From positions 1 through 42,061 of the forward strand of contig JAFZZM010000008.1 of NCBI GenBank assembly GCA_017615755.1: DNA of 42,061 bases, read 5' to 3'. Origin of the DNA: Clostridiales bacterium. GTDB lineage: Bacteria > Bacillota > Clostridia > Saccharofermentanales > Saccharofermentanaceae. The notes under the pieces are model-generated. The model ran no database searches and was not told the DNA's origin. It saw only the letters and a program-made list of their open reading frames with translations. Each line of letters opens with the position of its first letter. The first letter of the stretch is position 1. Shown piece after piece: positions 34,495 through 42,061 of this stretch. The translations under genes and the position numbers were made by a program.

Positions 34495-35181
34495 ATGGGT
34501 AATGATGGAAAGGAAGTTTTGACCGAAGAGTCGATCTCTTTGGAAGAAGCAAGAAAACAGCAGAAACAGATTGAGAAAGATAAGAATCGTGAGATGATCC
34601 TGACGGTCGCGACAGGCGGTATCTGCCTGGGCCTGAGCTATGTGCTTTCGCTGATCAAGCTCTTCGAAATGCCGCAGGGTGGTTCGGTTACACCGGCATC
34701 GATGCTGCCGATCATTTTCTTCTGCCTCGCATTCGGTGCGAAGAGCGGCTTCATCGTTACATTTGCATATAGCCTGCTCCAGCTTATCGGCGGATATTTC
34801 TATCACCCGGTACAGGTCGTCCTGGACTATACGCTCGCATTCACACTTATCGGCGTCGCCGGATTCTTTGCTGCCTCCGCCAAGAAGCGCATGCAGTTCA
34901 AAAACCCGATCAAGAGGCTGAAACTGGTGCCTTTCTGGAGGATCGGTGCAGCTGTGTTCCTGGCATTTGCACTTCGTTGCTTCTGCCACGTTCTTTCCGG
35001 CGTCGTTTTCTTCGCTGAATATGCCGGTGAGCAGAACCCTTGGATCTATTCCATTCTTTATAACGGTACATTCCTTCTGGTAGAAGCTGCCATCACGGTC
35101 GTGATCCTGATTGGTGTATCGGTGGCGCTGGGCCTTCTGCACGTCGATATCAGTATCGGAAAGGACAAGAAGGAAAAATAA
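34495..35181 (+). CDS. thiT: Energy-coupled thiamine transporter ThiT
   Basis: 228-residue S-component of the ECF thiamine transporter, a membrane protein that binds thiamine and docks with the shared EcfAA'T module (not in the window). A charged N-terminal tail of about 35 residues is followed by about six membrane helices, with ICLGLSYVLSLIKLFEMPQGGSVTPASMLPI as two pieces of the conserved substrate-site region and RCFCHVLSGVVFF later. The upstream TPP riboswitch confirms the vitamin. AGGAGG precedes the ATG. Confidence 0.93.
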   Translation: MGNDGKEVLTEESISLEEARKQQKQIEKDKNREMILTVATGGICLGLSYVLSLIKLFEMPQGGSVTPASMLPIIFFCLAFGAKSGFIVTFAYSLLQLIGGYFYHPVQVVLDYTLAFTLIGVAGFFAASAKKRMQFKNPIKRLKLVPFWRIGAAVFLAFALRCFCHVLSGVVFFAEYAGEQNPWIYSILYNGTFLLVEAAITVVILIGVSVALGLLHVDISIGKDKKEK

Positions 35182-35389
35182 GAGAAGTGCCTGATCTCGG
35201 CGCTTTCGGGGTCTGCTGTCAAGGGGAAAAAACAAGGTTTGACACTTGCACGGAGACTTCACTTAATGAACAACTAAAAATGTGCGATTAGCCTAGTGCT
35301 TTTGTACTAGATTATTCCTCCCTAATTGTGATATGATTTAATGAAATATTTTCTAGTGTAATCATATATACAAAGGGAGGATTTCATTT
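35182..35389. promoter_or_regulatory. guaB upstream region
   Basis: TTGACA near 35239 followed by a CTTAAT at 17 bases is one promoter candidate. TGATATGAT near 35330 is an extended -10 candidate. A 7-bp hairpin, CTAGTGC/GTACTAG with a TTTT loop (35293-35310), contains an AAAAGCACT motif copy (minus strand). No purine riboswitch is visible. Confidence 0.4.
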
Positions 35390-36895
35390 ATGGCGAAGAT
35401 CTTTGAGCAAGAATCACGTACATTTAGTGAGTATTTACTGGTTCCTAACCTTACGACAGAGAAGAATACACCTGATCAGGTCGACTTATCTGCCCCCATC
35501 GCAAAGTATAAGAAGGGACAGGAGGAATCCAGGCTCAAGATAAATATCCCTTTGGTATCTGCTGTTATGCAGGCCGTCTCCGATGACGGTATGGCGATCG
35601 CACTTGCACGTTCCGGCGGTATGTCTTTTGTCTTCCAGTCACAGTCTGTGGAATCCCAGTGTGACATGATCAGAAGAGTAAAGAAGTACAAGGCCGGAAT
35701 TGTTGTTTCTGACAGCAATCTCACACCGGACAACACGATGGAAGAAGTCGTAGAGCTTCGTGAGAAGACAAACCACGGCACATTCCCGGTAACCGAAGAC
35801 GGTAAGCCGAACGGCAAGCTCCTCGGTATCGTTACTTCCCGTGACTACCGTGTAACTCGTATGGACCCGAAGACCAAGGTTTCCGAGTTCATGACACCTT
35901 TTGAGAAGCTCATCGTTGCCCGTGAGGGAACGACTCTTAAGGAAGCCAACGACATTATCTGGGATCACAAGCTCAATCAGCTCCCGATCGTTGACGATAA
36001 AGACTGCCTCGTAGGTCTCGTTTTCCGTAAGGACTATGAGTTCCATAAGGCTAACCCGCTCGAGCTCCTCGACAAGGATAAGAGACTCATCGTTGGTGCC
36101 GGTATCAACACACGTGACTACGAAGAGCGTGTACCGGCTCTCATCGAGGCCGGTGCAGATGCTCTCTGCCTCGACTCTTCCGACGGATTCTCCGTATGGC
36201 AGTCCAGAGCTCTGGAGTGGATCAAGAAGAACTATCCGGACGTCATCGTTGGTGCAGGCAACGTAGTTGACGAAGAAGGCTTCAAGTATCTGGCAGATGC
36301 CGGCGCTGACTTCATCAAGATCGGTATCGGCGGTGGTTCCATCTGTATCACACGTGAGCAGAAGGGTATCGGCTGTGGTCAGGCTTCCGCAGTTCTCGCT
36401 GTTGCAAAAGCTCGTGACGAGTACTTCGCCAAGACCGGTGTTTATATCCCGCTTTGCTCTGACGGTGGTATCGTTCACGACTATCACATGACACTGGCTC
36501 TGGCCATGGGTGCCGACTTCATCATGCTGGGTCGTTACTTCGCCCGCTTCGATGAGAGCCCGACGAGAAAACTCGTTGTTAACGGTTCCTATGTAAAAGA
36601 GTACTGGGGCGAAGGTTCTAACCGTGCACGTAACTGGCAGCGTTACGATGATGGCGGAAAGGGCGGCAAGATGGCTTTCGAAGAGGGCGTTGACTCTTAC
36701 GTACCGTATGCCGGTAAGCTCAAGGATAACCTTGATTCCTCTCTGGCAAAGATGCGTGCGACCATGTGTGCATGCGGATCTTCCTCGATCCCGGAACTGC
36801 AGGAGAAGGCTCGTCTCGTAGTTGTTTCTTCCACATCCATCGTCGAGGGCGGCGCTCACGACGTCATCACGAAGAACAACGACGCACCGCGCTGA
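35390..36895 (+). CDS. guaB: IMP dehydrogenase
   Basis: 501 residues; oxidises IMP to XMP with NAD in guanine nucleotide synthesis. The barrel starts with [10 protein letters not shown] and [21 protein letters not shown]. Two CBS domains occupy about residues 95-220 ([36 protein letters not shown]). The catalytic loop is SICITREQ with Cys319. The flap region reads [18 protein letters not shown] rather than the common bacterial GMGS-GAM-RYFQ type, resembling the branch that includes kinetoplastid enzymes. GGGAGG precedes the ATG. Confidence 0.94.
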   Translation: MAKIFEQESRTFSEYLLVPNLTTEKNTPDQVDLSAPIAKYKKGQEESRLKINIPLVSAVMQAVSDDGMAIALARSGGMSFVFQSQSVESQCDMIRRVKKYKAGIVVSDSNLTPDNTMEEVVELREKTNHGTFPVTEDGKPNGKLLGIVTSRDYRVTRMDPKTKVSEFMTPFEKLIVAREGTTLKEANDIIWDHKLNQLPIVDDKDCLVGLVFRKDYEFHKANPLELLDKDKRLIVGAGINTRDYEERVPALIEAGADALCLDSSDGFSVWQSRALEWIKKNYPDVIVGAGNVVDEEGFKYLADAGADFIKIGIGGGSICITREQKGIGCGQASAVLAVAKARDEYFAKTGVYIPLCSDGGIVHDYHMTLALAMGADFIMLGRYFARFDESPTRKLVVNGSYVKEYWGEGSNRARNWQRYDDGGKGGKMAFEEGVDSYVPYAGKLKDNLDSSLAKMRATMCACGSSSIPELQEKARLVVVSSTSIVEGGAHDVITKNNDAPR

Positions 36896-37051
36896 TCTGC
36901 TCCGTATAGCGGCGCTGCATGGCTTTTCAAGCAGAAGCACTAACACTTTTACGGAAAGTCATGTAAAATAGAGCAGGCAAGAAAAGAGAACAAGTGCTTT
37001 TTGCAAGGAATAAGAGGCACGAAAAATAAAACAAAATAAGGAGTTAGTAAG

Positions 37052-37540
37052 ATGGCAGAAGAACAGAAACTTCAATTTACACCCGAAGGTCTTGCGGAAT
37101 TAAAGGCTGAGCTCAATAAGAGAAAGACTGTAATTGCAGGCGAGATCGCGAAGCAGCTCGAAGAAGCACGCGCACAGGGCGACCTTTCCGAGAACTCGGA
37201 GTACGATGAGGCGAAAGACGCACAGGCTAAGAACGGTGCACGTATCCTCGAGATCGAAGAGATCCTGAAGAACGCAGAAGTAATCGATGATTCGGAAATC
37301 AGCAAGACAAAGGTTTCCCTCGGTTCCGTAGTCGTTCTTCGTGACGAAGAGACAAAGGAAGAGACACAGTACGAGCTCGTTAATGCGATCTCTGCAGACA
37401 TCTTCAGCAACAAGATCTCCCAGGATTCTCCGGTAGGCAAGGCTATCATCGGAAAGAAGAAGGGCCAGGTCATCGAAGTACAGACCGCTGTAGGTTCTTT
37501 CAAATATAAGATCATGAAGATCGGTAAGAAAGAAGATTAA
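37052..37540 (+). CDS. greA: Transcription elongation factor GreA
   Basis: 162 residues. The N-terminal coiled coil ends in the acidic tip EARAQGDLSENSEYDEAKDAQ, which enters the RNA-polymerase secondary channel and stimulates cleavage of backtracked RNA. The FKBP-like C-terminal half contains DSPVGKAIIGKKKGQVIEV. AAGGAG precedes the ATG. Followed after 14 bases by lysS, probably one operon. Confidence 0.96.
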   Translation: MAEEQKLQFTPEGLAELKAELNKRKTVIAGEIAKQLEEARAQGDLSENSEYDEAKDAQAKNGARILEIEEILKNAEVIDDSEISKTKVSLGSVVVLRDEETKEETQYELVNAISADIFSNKISQDSPVGKAIIGKKKGQVIEVQTAVGSFKYKIMKIGKKED

Positions 37541-37554
37541 TAAGGAGTCCTATC

Positions 37555-39135
37555 ATGGCTGACGAGAAGAACAATAACCAGGCACAAGAGCAGGACCTGA
37601 ACCAGCTCCTGAAGATCCGTCGCGAGAAGCTTCTGGACATGCAGGCAGCAGGCAAGGATCCATTTGTAACGACGAAGTACGACGTAACCGCGCATTCACT
37701 TACTGCGAAGGCACAGTTTGAGGCCCTCGACAGTGAACTGAAAGCCAAACTCGATGCTTCCCTTTCTGAAGAGGAAGCCGCGGAGCAGCTGAAAGCCCTC
37801 CACGAAGACAAAAAGATCGAGGTTTCCGTGGCCGGTCGTATGATGCTCAAACGTGTCATGGGTAAGGCTTCTTTCGCCACGATCCGCGACCTCGAGGGCG
37901 ACATTCAGGTCTATGTGACCCGCGATTCCCTCGGCGTGGATGACTACCAGGATTTCAAGAAATACGATATCGGCGATATTATCGGCGTAAAGGGTTATCT
38001 TTTCAGGACCCGTACCGGTGAGATCTCCGTGCATGCCGAGGAACTCAAGCTCCTGACCAAGAGCCTGCAGATCCTTCCGGAGAAGCACCACGGTCTGACC
38101 AACACCGATATGCGTTATCGCCAGCGTTATCTCGACCTCATCGTTAATCCGGAGGTAAGAGATACATTCATTAAGAGAAGTAAGATCATCAAGGAGATCA
38201 GAAACTTCCTCGACGGCAGAAACTTCATGGAAGTTGAGACACCGATGCTGGTCAGCAATGCCGGCGGTGCTGCTGCCCGTCCGTTCGAGACACACTACAA
38301 TGCACTCGACGAGGACGTGAAGCTTCGTATCTCTCTTGAACTTTATCTCAAGCGTCTGATCGTAGGCGGCCTCGAGCGTGTCTATGAGATCGGTCGTGTA
38401 TTCAGAAACGAGGGTGTCGACACTCGTCACAACCCGGAGTTCACACTCATGGAGCTTTACCAGGCTTACACGGACTACGAGGGCATGATGGAACTGACTG
38501 AGTCCATGTTCCGTTACCTCGCTGAGAAAGTCTGCGGCACCACGCTCATCAAGTACGGCGATCTCGAGATCGACTTCGGTAAGCCGTTCGAGCGTCTGAC
38601 CATGAACGAAGCCATCAAGAAGTACGCCGGCGTTGATTTTGACGCGGTTACAACTGATGACGAGGCAAAAGCACTGGCCAAGGAGCATCACGTTGAGTTT
38701 GAGGATCGTCATACCAAGGGCGACATCATCAACCTGTTCTTCGAGCAGTTCTGCGAAGAGAAGCTCCTGCAGCCGACATTCATCATGGATCACCCGGTAG
38801 CTATTTCTCCGCTTACAAAGAAGAAGCCGTCTGATCCGGAAAAAGTAGAGCGTTTTGAGCTCTTCATCAACACGTGGGAAATGTGTAACGCATACTCCGA
38901 GCTCAACGACCCGATCGACCAGCGCGAAAGATTCGCTGCTCAGGACGCCGCTTTTGAAGCAGGAGATGAAGAAGCGAACCACACCGACGAGGACTTCCTC
39001 AATGCACTCGAGATCGGTATGCCACCAACGGGCGGCATCGGATATGGTATTGACCGTCTGGTAATGCTGCTTACCAACAGCCCGGCGATCAGAGATGTGC
39101 TGCTTTTCCCGACTATGAAGACAAAAGAAGGCTAA
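37555..39135 (+). CDS. lysS: Lysyl-tRNA synthetase, class II
   Basis: 526 residues; charges tRNA-Lys. The N-terminal OB-fold (about 75-180) with VAGRMMLKRVMGKASFATI is followed by the class II catalytic core: motif 1 region RRYLDLIVNPEVRDTF-type with FMEVETPML; motif 2 FRNEGVDTRHNPEFTLMELY; and motif 3 GIGYGIDRLVMLL. A Glu-rich N-terminal tail of 15 residues is present. AAGGAG precedes the ATG. The mobile element begins immediately after its 3' end. Confidence 0.97.
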   Translation: MADEKNNNQAQEQDLNQLLKIRREKLLDMQAAGKDPFVTTKYDVTAHSLTAKAQFEALDSELKAKLDASLSEEEAAEQLKALHEDKKIEVSVAGRMMLKRVMGKASFATIRDLEGDIQVYVTRDSLGVDDYQDFKKYDIGDIIGVKGYLFRTRTGEISVHAEELKLLTKSLQILPEKHHGLTNTDMRYRQRYLDLIVNPEVRDTFIKRSKIIKEIRNFLDGRNFMEVETPMLVSNAGGAAARPFETHYNALDEDVKLRISLELYLKRLIVGGLERVYEIGRVFRNEGVDTRHNPEFTLMELYQAYTDYEGMMELTESMFRYLAEKVCGTTLIKYGDLEIDFGKPFERLTMNEAIKKYAGVDFDAVTTDDEAKALAKEHHVEFEDRHTKGDIINLFFEQFCEEKLLQPTFIMDHPVAISPLTKKKPSDPEKVERFELFINTWEMCNAYSELNDPIDQRERFAAQDAAFEAGDEEANHTDEDFLNALEIGMPPTGGIGYGIDRLVMLLTNSPAIRDVLLFPTMKTKEG

Positions 39136-39169
39136 ACGCCCTATTTACAGGCATTTCAAGGTTTTCAAC

Positions 39170-39200
39170 CAATTTGTGCCTACAAAATGCCTACAAATTG
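39170..39200. other. Putative attachment site (left end of an integrated element)
   Basis: CAATTTGT (39170-39177) and ACAAATTG (39193-39200) are perfect inverted arms. Between and overlapping them is a tandem direct repeat, TGCCTACAAAA (39177-39187) and TGCCTACAAAT (39188-39198). It sits 35 bases after lysS, exactly where gene content changes. This is the layout of a tyrosine-recombinase core site. The matching right-hand copy and the integrase must lie beyond the window. Confidence 0.5.
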
Positions 39201-39276
39201 TCCAAGCCGTACAGATCATAACAGATGATTATTCAACTTTTGATGTGTGCAGGTTAATCGAATAAGTCTTATAAAG

Positions 39277-39318
39277 AGACGCTTTCTACGAAAGAAATTT
39301 CAAAGAAAGCGTCTTTTT
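39277..39318 (+). terminator. Intrinsic terminator downstream of lysS
   Basis: An 11-bp perfect stem, AGACGCTTTCT (39277-39287) and AGAAAGCGTCT (39304-39314), is followed by a run of T. It lies inside the element by the att assignment and would block read-through into the cargo genes. Confidence 0.85.
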
Positions 39319-39344
39319 CGTCTCCGCAATAGTTAAAAATCTGA

Positions 39345-39400
39345 TTCGTATAAATTCGTATATTTCCGAAGGGGAAATCGTATACGGGTATAAATATACG
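39345..39400 (+). promoter_or_regulatory. CGTATA repeat cluster before the zinc-ribbon gene
   Basis: TTCGTATA occurs at 39345 and 39355 (10-base period). CGTATACG is at 39379, and TATACG at 39395-39400. A hairpin ATTTCC/GGAAAT lies between. The spacing on one face of the helix suggests an operator for the first element gene. Confidence 0.4.
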
Positions 39401-39424
39401 ATGATCAAAGGAGACGATTTTGCA

Positions 39425-40321
39425 ATGAAAAGCTTCGCTGAGGTGTTCCCAACGTTAGTCAGCAGTTGGTCAAATGTGAACACGCTGAGACCCGATCAAG
39501 TATCATACGGATCGAACAAGCCGATCGTATGGAATGGAGAATGTGGTCACACCTGGACAGCTACCCCGAAGAATCGAGGTCATGGTCACGGGTGCCCCTA
39601 TTGTTCGACTAATAAGATCTTGGTTGGGTTTAATGATCTAGCATCACAGTATCCCAATATTGCCAAGGAATGGTCTGAGAGAAACTATCCGGCAACTCCT
39701 AAAGGCTATGGAGCTCATTCTAACCAATCTTTCTGGTGGAAATGCTCTAAGTGCAGCCGAGAATGGCAGGCAAGGATCGCTGATCGAACTGAGGGACATG
39801 GATGTCCACATTGCTTGAAGGATACGATTACAGACCGTATAGAGCGCCGAAAAGCGGCTCATAAGCAAGAAGTTATGCTTCGCCTGAGACAAAGACGGTT
39901 TGCCAGGAGCCTTAAGGATGAATCATTCCGATGGGAGTCTTTATCCTTCTATGCTGAAAAAACCGGTTATCAGGTCGAATTTGACTACGATCCGGGTATC
40001 GGAATCCCCGTCCAGCTATACTTCCCCGAGATGTGTGCAGCGATAGAGCTTACTTCTTATCTGAATGAAGGCTGGATGGATTGGAGATACGAGAATGCCA
40101 AAAACTGGCTTTGTCTTAACTCTGGTATCAAGCTTATTCGAATTATTCCCCAGACTGGATACAAATTCGAAAACTGCAAGTGTGTAAGAGTCAAGAATGG
40201 GACAGCGGATGCTCTAAACTATGCACTGACCCAAGCATTCAAGAAATTGAAGATTCCGATGGACATCGATGTATCGAGAGATTTCGAGAAGATTAGGAGG
40301 CTTAATTATGAGAAGGATTAA
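39425..40321 (+). CDS. Zinc-ribbon protein with nuclease-like C-terminal domain
   Basis: 298 residues. Two treble-clef/zinc-ribbon repeats fill the first 130 residues: WNGECGHTWTATPKNRGHG with GCPYC, and WWKCSKCSREWQARIADR with GCPHC; the first repeat uses C-G-H in place of CXXC. A basic helix (RRKAAHKQEVMLRLRQRR) links to a C-terminal part with SFYAEKTGYQVEFDYDP, then CAAIELTSYL and LIRIIPQTGY, consistent with a Vsr-like/PD-(D/E)XK fold. Such proteins are common on clostridial mobile elements. GGAGACG lies before the ATG at 39425; the upstream in-frame ATG has no site. Confidence 0.8.
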   Translation: MKSFAEVFPTLVSSWSNVNTLRPDQVSYGSNKPIVWNGECGHTWTATPKNRGHGHGCPYCSTNKILVGFNDLASQYPNIAKEWSERNYPATPKGYGAHSNQSFWWKCSKCSREWQARIADRTEGHGCPHCLKDTITDRIERRKAAHKQEVMLRLRQRRFARSLKDESFRWESLSFYAEKTGYQVEFDYDPGIGIPVQLYFPEMCAAIELTSYLNEGWMDWRYENAKNWLCLNSGIKLIRIIPQTGYKFENCKCVRVKNGTADALNYALTQAFKKLKIPMDIDVSRDFEKIRRLNYEKD

Positions 40322-40613
40322 GAGATTTATCATTAGTGTGCTCCTGCCGTTAGTAATTGCTGCGGCATTTGCCCTGTTGTTCCGGGCTGTTTATACCTCT
40401 CCCGAGGGTATTAACTACCTTTTGATGTGGATCTGTATCGGTATACCGTTCGGAATCCACAGAATGTGCGTCTGGCTCGTGCCGACCAAGTTCGACCTTG
40501 CCGGAACAATCGGGATAGTCGCGGTTAATATCATCCTCGGCGGTATCATTGGTGGTTTTGCGTTGATCTATCAGGTGTTGAAAGGCACAGTGCAGACAAT
40601 AGCAGGAACATAA
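40308..40613 (+). CDS. Small membrane protein of the mobile element
   Basis: 101 residues with a basic N-terminus (MRRIKRF) and three hydrophobic segments (about 8-27, 38-55, 65-90). Its AGGAGG and ATG lie inside the end of the preceding gene (14-base overlap), so the two are translationally coupled. Function unknown. Confidence 0.75.
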   Translation: MRRIKRFIISVLLPLVIAAAFALLFRAVYTSPEGINYLLMWICIGIPFGIHRMCVWLVPTKFDLAGTIGIVAVNIILGGIIGGFALIYQVLKGTVQTIAGT

Positions 40614-40638
40614 TCGAACAATAATCACCCACTTAGGC

Positions 40639-40680
40639 GCTCGTCTCAATCTCTTCGGAGAAAGAGGCGAGCACTTTTTT
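40639..40680 (+). terminator. Intrinsic terminator after the zinc-ribbon/membrane pair
   Basis: GCTCGTCTC (40639-40647) pairs with GAGGCGAGC (40664-40672, one G-T pair), followed by ACTTTTTT. Confidence 0.8.
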
Positions 40681-40708
40681 ATTGGGGAGAAAGGAGGTAA
40701 ACGTTGGG

Positions 40709-41680
40709 ATGTCGGTGTTTAGAGTTGAACGGAATAAGAACTTTACGGTAATGTCGAATTATCACCTTCGAGACAAGAATCTTTCTCTCAAGGCTATCGG
40801 GCTTCTATCCAAGATGCTTTCACTTCCTGAGGATTGGGATTATTCATTAGCTGGTCTTACGACGATATGTAAAGATGGTCTTGCTGCAATACGAACGGCT
40901 CTCATAGAACTGGAGAAGAACGGATATATAGTTCGAGAACGTCAAAGGGATAGTCATGGCTACTGGGGAGATAATCTTTATACGATTTATGAGATACCTC
41001 ATAAGGCAGACAAATCCATTGAACGCGAATGTGATAAACGCATATGCGAAAATCGCATATACGAAGATCGCACATGCGAAGATCACATACAATTAAGTAA
41101 AGATATTACTAATATAAAGAAAGAAATAAATACTGAAGGAACAAAAGAAACGTTCGTACGTACGACGCGTGCGCGTGAGGAAGCTGTTGCAAAGTTTATA
41201 TCCTTCATCGTTGATAAGATTGGCAGACCTCTTTCTTCTATAGAGCGTCGTATCTTGGTTCGATGGGTCGAGAACGATTTAGACCCTGAGTTGGTACGAA
41301 TTGCAGTTGAGGACAATCTTTTCCGTAACGATTCATTTGATCTTAAATACGTTCAAGCAACATTAGAGGATTGGAAAGAACGCGGAATTGAAGATTCTCG
41401 TACAGCCAAGAATTATATTCTTAATCGCCGAGTCGATAAGCTTTCGTATAAAGCGGCTGAGATTGCCAGTGATAACTACAATGACAAGATTGCTGAGAAC
41501 ATCATGGCGAGAAGTGAAGCTGTAGATCTTCAGGGATCTAGAGATTATGCGATTGAATTGTATCGTCAGCGCAGATATGATTCGCTACTGAGTTTCATAG
41601 AGACAACCTATCACAAAGATCTTCTGGATTATCTTCCAGTAGAGATTTTCGAGTTTGTGCAAAAGCATCAGAAAAAGTAA
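40709..41680 (+). CDS. DnaD/helix-turn-helix replication initiator-like protein
   Basis: 323 residues. The N-terminal winged helix (SVFRVERNKNFTVMSNYHL, LSLKAIGLLSKMLSLPEDWDYSLAGL) is the hallmark of replisome organiser/replication initiator proteins on Gram-positive mobile elements. A linker of about 45 residues with repeated CENRIYEDRTCED units follows. The DnaD-like helical domain (about 155-225) ends in YVQATLEDWKERGI. It probably recruits the host replicative helicase to the excised element. AGGAGGT lies 11 bases before the ATG at 40709. The base composition is AT-richer than upstream genes. Confidence 0.85.
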   Translation: MSVFRVERNKNFTVMSNYHLRDKNLSLKAIGLLSKMLSLPEDWDYSLAGLTTICKDGLAAIRTALIELEKNGYIVRERQRDSHGYWGDNLYTIYEIPHKADKSIERECDKRICENRIYEDRTCEDHIQLSKDITNIKKEINTEGTKETFVRTTRAREEAVAKFISFIVDKIGRPLSSIERRILVRWVENDLDPELVRIAVEDNLFRNDSFDLKYVQATLEDWKERGIEDSRTAKNYILNRRVDKLSYKAAEIASDNYNDKIAENIMARSEAVDLQGSRDYAIELYRQRRYDSLLSFIETTYHKDLLDYLPVEIFEFVQKHQKK

Positions 41681-41713
41681 AGGGAATGCGTCATTAAGAC
41701 ACATTCCCTTTTC
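41680..41713. terminator. Terminator shared by the initiator and the small peptide gene
   Basis: AAGGGAATG (41680-41688) and CATTCCCTT (41702-41710) form a perfect 9-bp stem followed by TT on the plus strand. The stem is symmetric enough to serve the convergent minus-strand ORF as well. Confidence 0.75.
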
Positions 41714-41718
41714 ATCGA

Positions 41719-41823
41719 TTACTTCATAGAAATGATTCTAACAATAATATCAATAACTTTAAGAACTATCTCAATTATCTTAAGAATCATCATGGAATCG
41801 ATTTTCTTAATAATCTTCTTCAT
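41719..41823 (-). CDS. 34-residue cationic amphipathic peptide
   Basis: Minus-strand ORF with AAAGGA nine bases before its ATG and a TAA stop. The peptide starts MKKIIKKIDSMMILKII and ends VIDIIVRIISMK: almost only Ile, Val, Leu, Met, Lys, with regular i,i+3/4 spacing of charges, i.e. one amphipathic helix. Size and composition resemble phenol-soluble-modulin-like peptides and type I toxin peptides, but no family match is claimed. Confidence 0.55.
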   Translation of the reverse strand: MKKIIKKIDSMMILKIIEIVLKVIDIIVRIISMK

Positions 41824-41937
41824 GATTGATTTTCCTTTCGATTTATTTGAGATTTTTCACAATCTCAAAATTAAATAGTTCTTCCTGCTGATTGGTCAGA
41901 ATCATGATGTTATGAGGGCCATAAAGGAGTGATGGAT

Positions 41938-41976
41938 ATGGGCATTTTTCTTATTTATAGGGTGAAACCACCCTAG
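41938..41976 (+). CDS. 12-codon leader ORF (MGIFLIYRVKPP)
   Basis: AAGGAG eight bases before ATG, and a TAG stop 47 bases before the next start codon. The 3' end folds into AGGGTG/CACCCT, and an ATGAG/CTCAT hairpin follows (from about 41978). The first residues MGIF are those of macrolide-inducible Erm leaders, and the last two codons are Pro-Pro, a known ribosome-slowing pair. It probably regulates translation of the PcfB-like gene. Confidence 0.45.
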   Translation: MGIFLIYRVKPP

Positions 41977-42023
41977 CATGAGGTCGGACGATCTCATAAA
42001 AAACTAACGAAAGGAGTAACGAT

Positions 42024-42061
42024 ATGCAGGATGAGATCAATTCGAGAGTTGTAGCGATCGC
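42024..42061 (+). CDS. PcfB-like conjugation protein, N-terminal start only
   Basis: Thirteen codons before the window ends, starting MQDEINSRVVAI after AAAGGAG. This resembles from memory the beginning of PcfB-family (DUF3801) proteins, which work with the VirD4-type coupling protein in relaxosome docking. Assignment rests on very few residues. Confidence 0.4.
   Translation, partial: MQDEINSRVVAI

Larger units (their letters stand above)
6183..38675. repeat. Dispersed CAAAAGCACTT motif (21 AAAAGCACT copies)
   Basis: Copies of AAAAGCACT in plus orientation begin at 6183, 8830, 9472, 18542, 19958, 22174, 23619, 26025, 31090 and 38667. In minus orientation they lie at 6799, 11383, 13960, 16996, 17239, 17287, 17509, 26075, 28448, 35295 and 36993 (left coordinate). 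Fifteen are preceded by C, and 13 extend to AAAAGCACTT. Eleven are in intergenic DNA. Five further AAAGCACT 8-mers lie at 9209, 10756, 19523, 22516 and 27137. None lies in 1-6000 or in the mobile element after 39.1 kb. Confidence 0.85.

Overview
The window looks like a chromosomal segment of an anaerobic Clostridia-class Bacillota of moderate GC content. Support comes from pyruvate formate-lyase with its activase, the clostridial SCIFF peptide with its radical-SAM maturase, RNase J, a pyruvate kinase with the extra C-terminal swivelling domain, a ThiT thiamine transporter under a TPP riboswitch, many GGAGG ribosome binding sites and no outer-membrane genes. I cannot name genus or species.

Layout. 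1-2998: the 3' end of a Rel-type (p)ppGpp synthetase, then two tandem paralogous membrane-anchored proteins of unknown function, closed by a bidirectional terminator. 3035-8414 (minus strand): pyk, then a cell-wall-type SH3/3D-domain protein and RNase J as a probable operon. 8545-17237: a fermentation block in which pflB and pflA are interleaved with two paralogous solute-binding-type lipoproteins that have no permease genes nearby; pflB has a long hairpin-rich leader. 17238-21429: a structured gene-free stretch, a nuclease-fold-like protein, a penicillin-binding/beta-lactamase-fold protein and a membrane PAS-GGDEF protein. 21494-24767: scfA (peptide), attenuating terminator, scfB (maturase), then a PLP-dependent amino-acid decarboxylase. 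24758-34298: small membrane protein, YdcF-like protein, an esterase followed by a second GGDEF protein, a DHH phosphoesterase, an unknown protein, tRNA-Ser(CGA), a left-handed beta-helix acyltransferase followed by an Xaa-Pro aminopeptidase, and a membrane-anchored alpha/beta hydrolase. 34306-39135: TPP riboswitch-thiT, guaB, greA-lysS.

From about 39.17 kb the sequence becomes AT-richer and the genes change character: zinc-ribbon/nuclease-like protein, small membrane protein, DnaD-type replication initiator, a 34-residue cationic amphipathic peptide, a 12-codon leader ORF and the start of a PcfB-like conjugation gene. This is probably the left end of an integrative and conjugative element inserted downstream of lysS, with an att-like inverted/direct repeat at 39170-39200.

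The most striking pattern is not a gene. The 9-mer AAAAGCACT (consensus CAAAAGCACTT) occurs 21 times in the window on both strands, against about 0.3 expected for uniform base composition. About half of the copies lie in intergenic DNA, and none lies in the mobile element. Other points worth attention are a SCIFF peptide in which the thioether-acceptor Thr37 is Gly, the pflB leader with three hairpins sharing a GTGGC(A/T) hexaloop, and a symmetric divergent promoter built from one palindrome.
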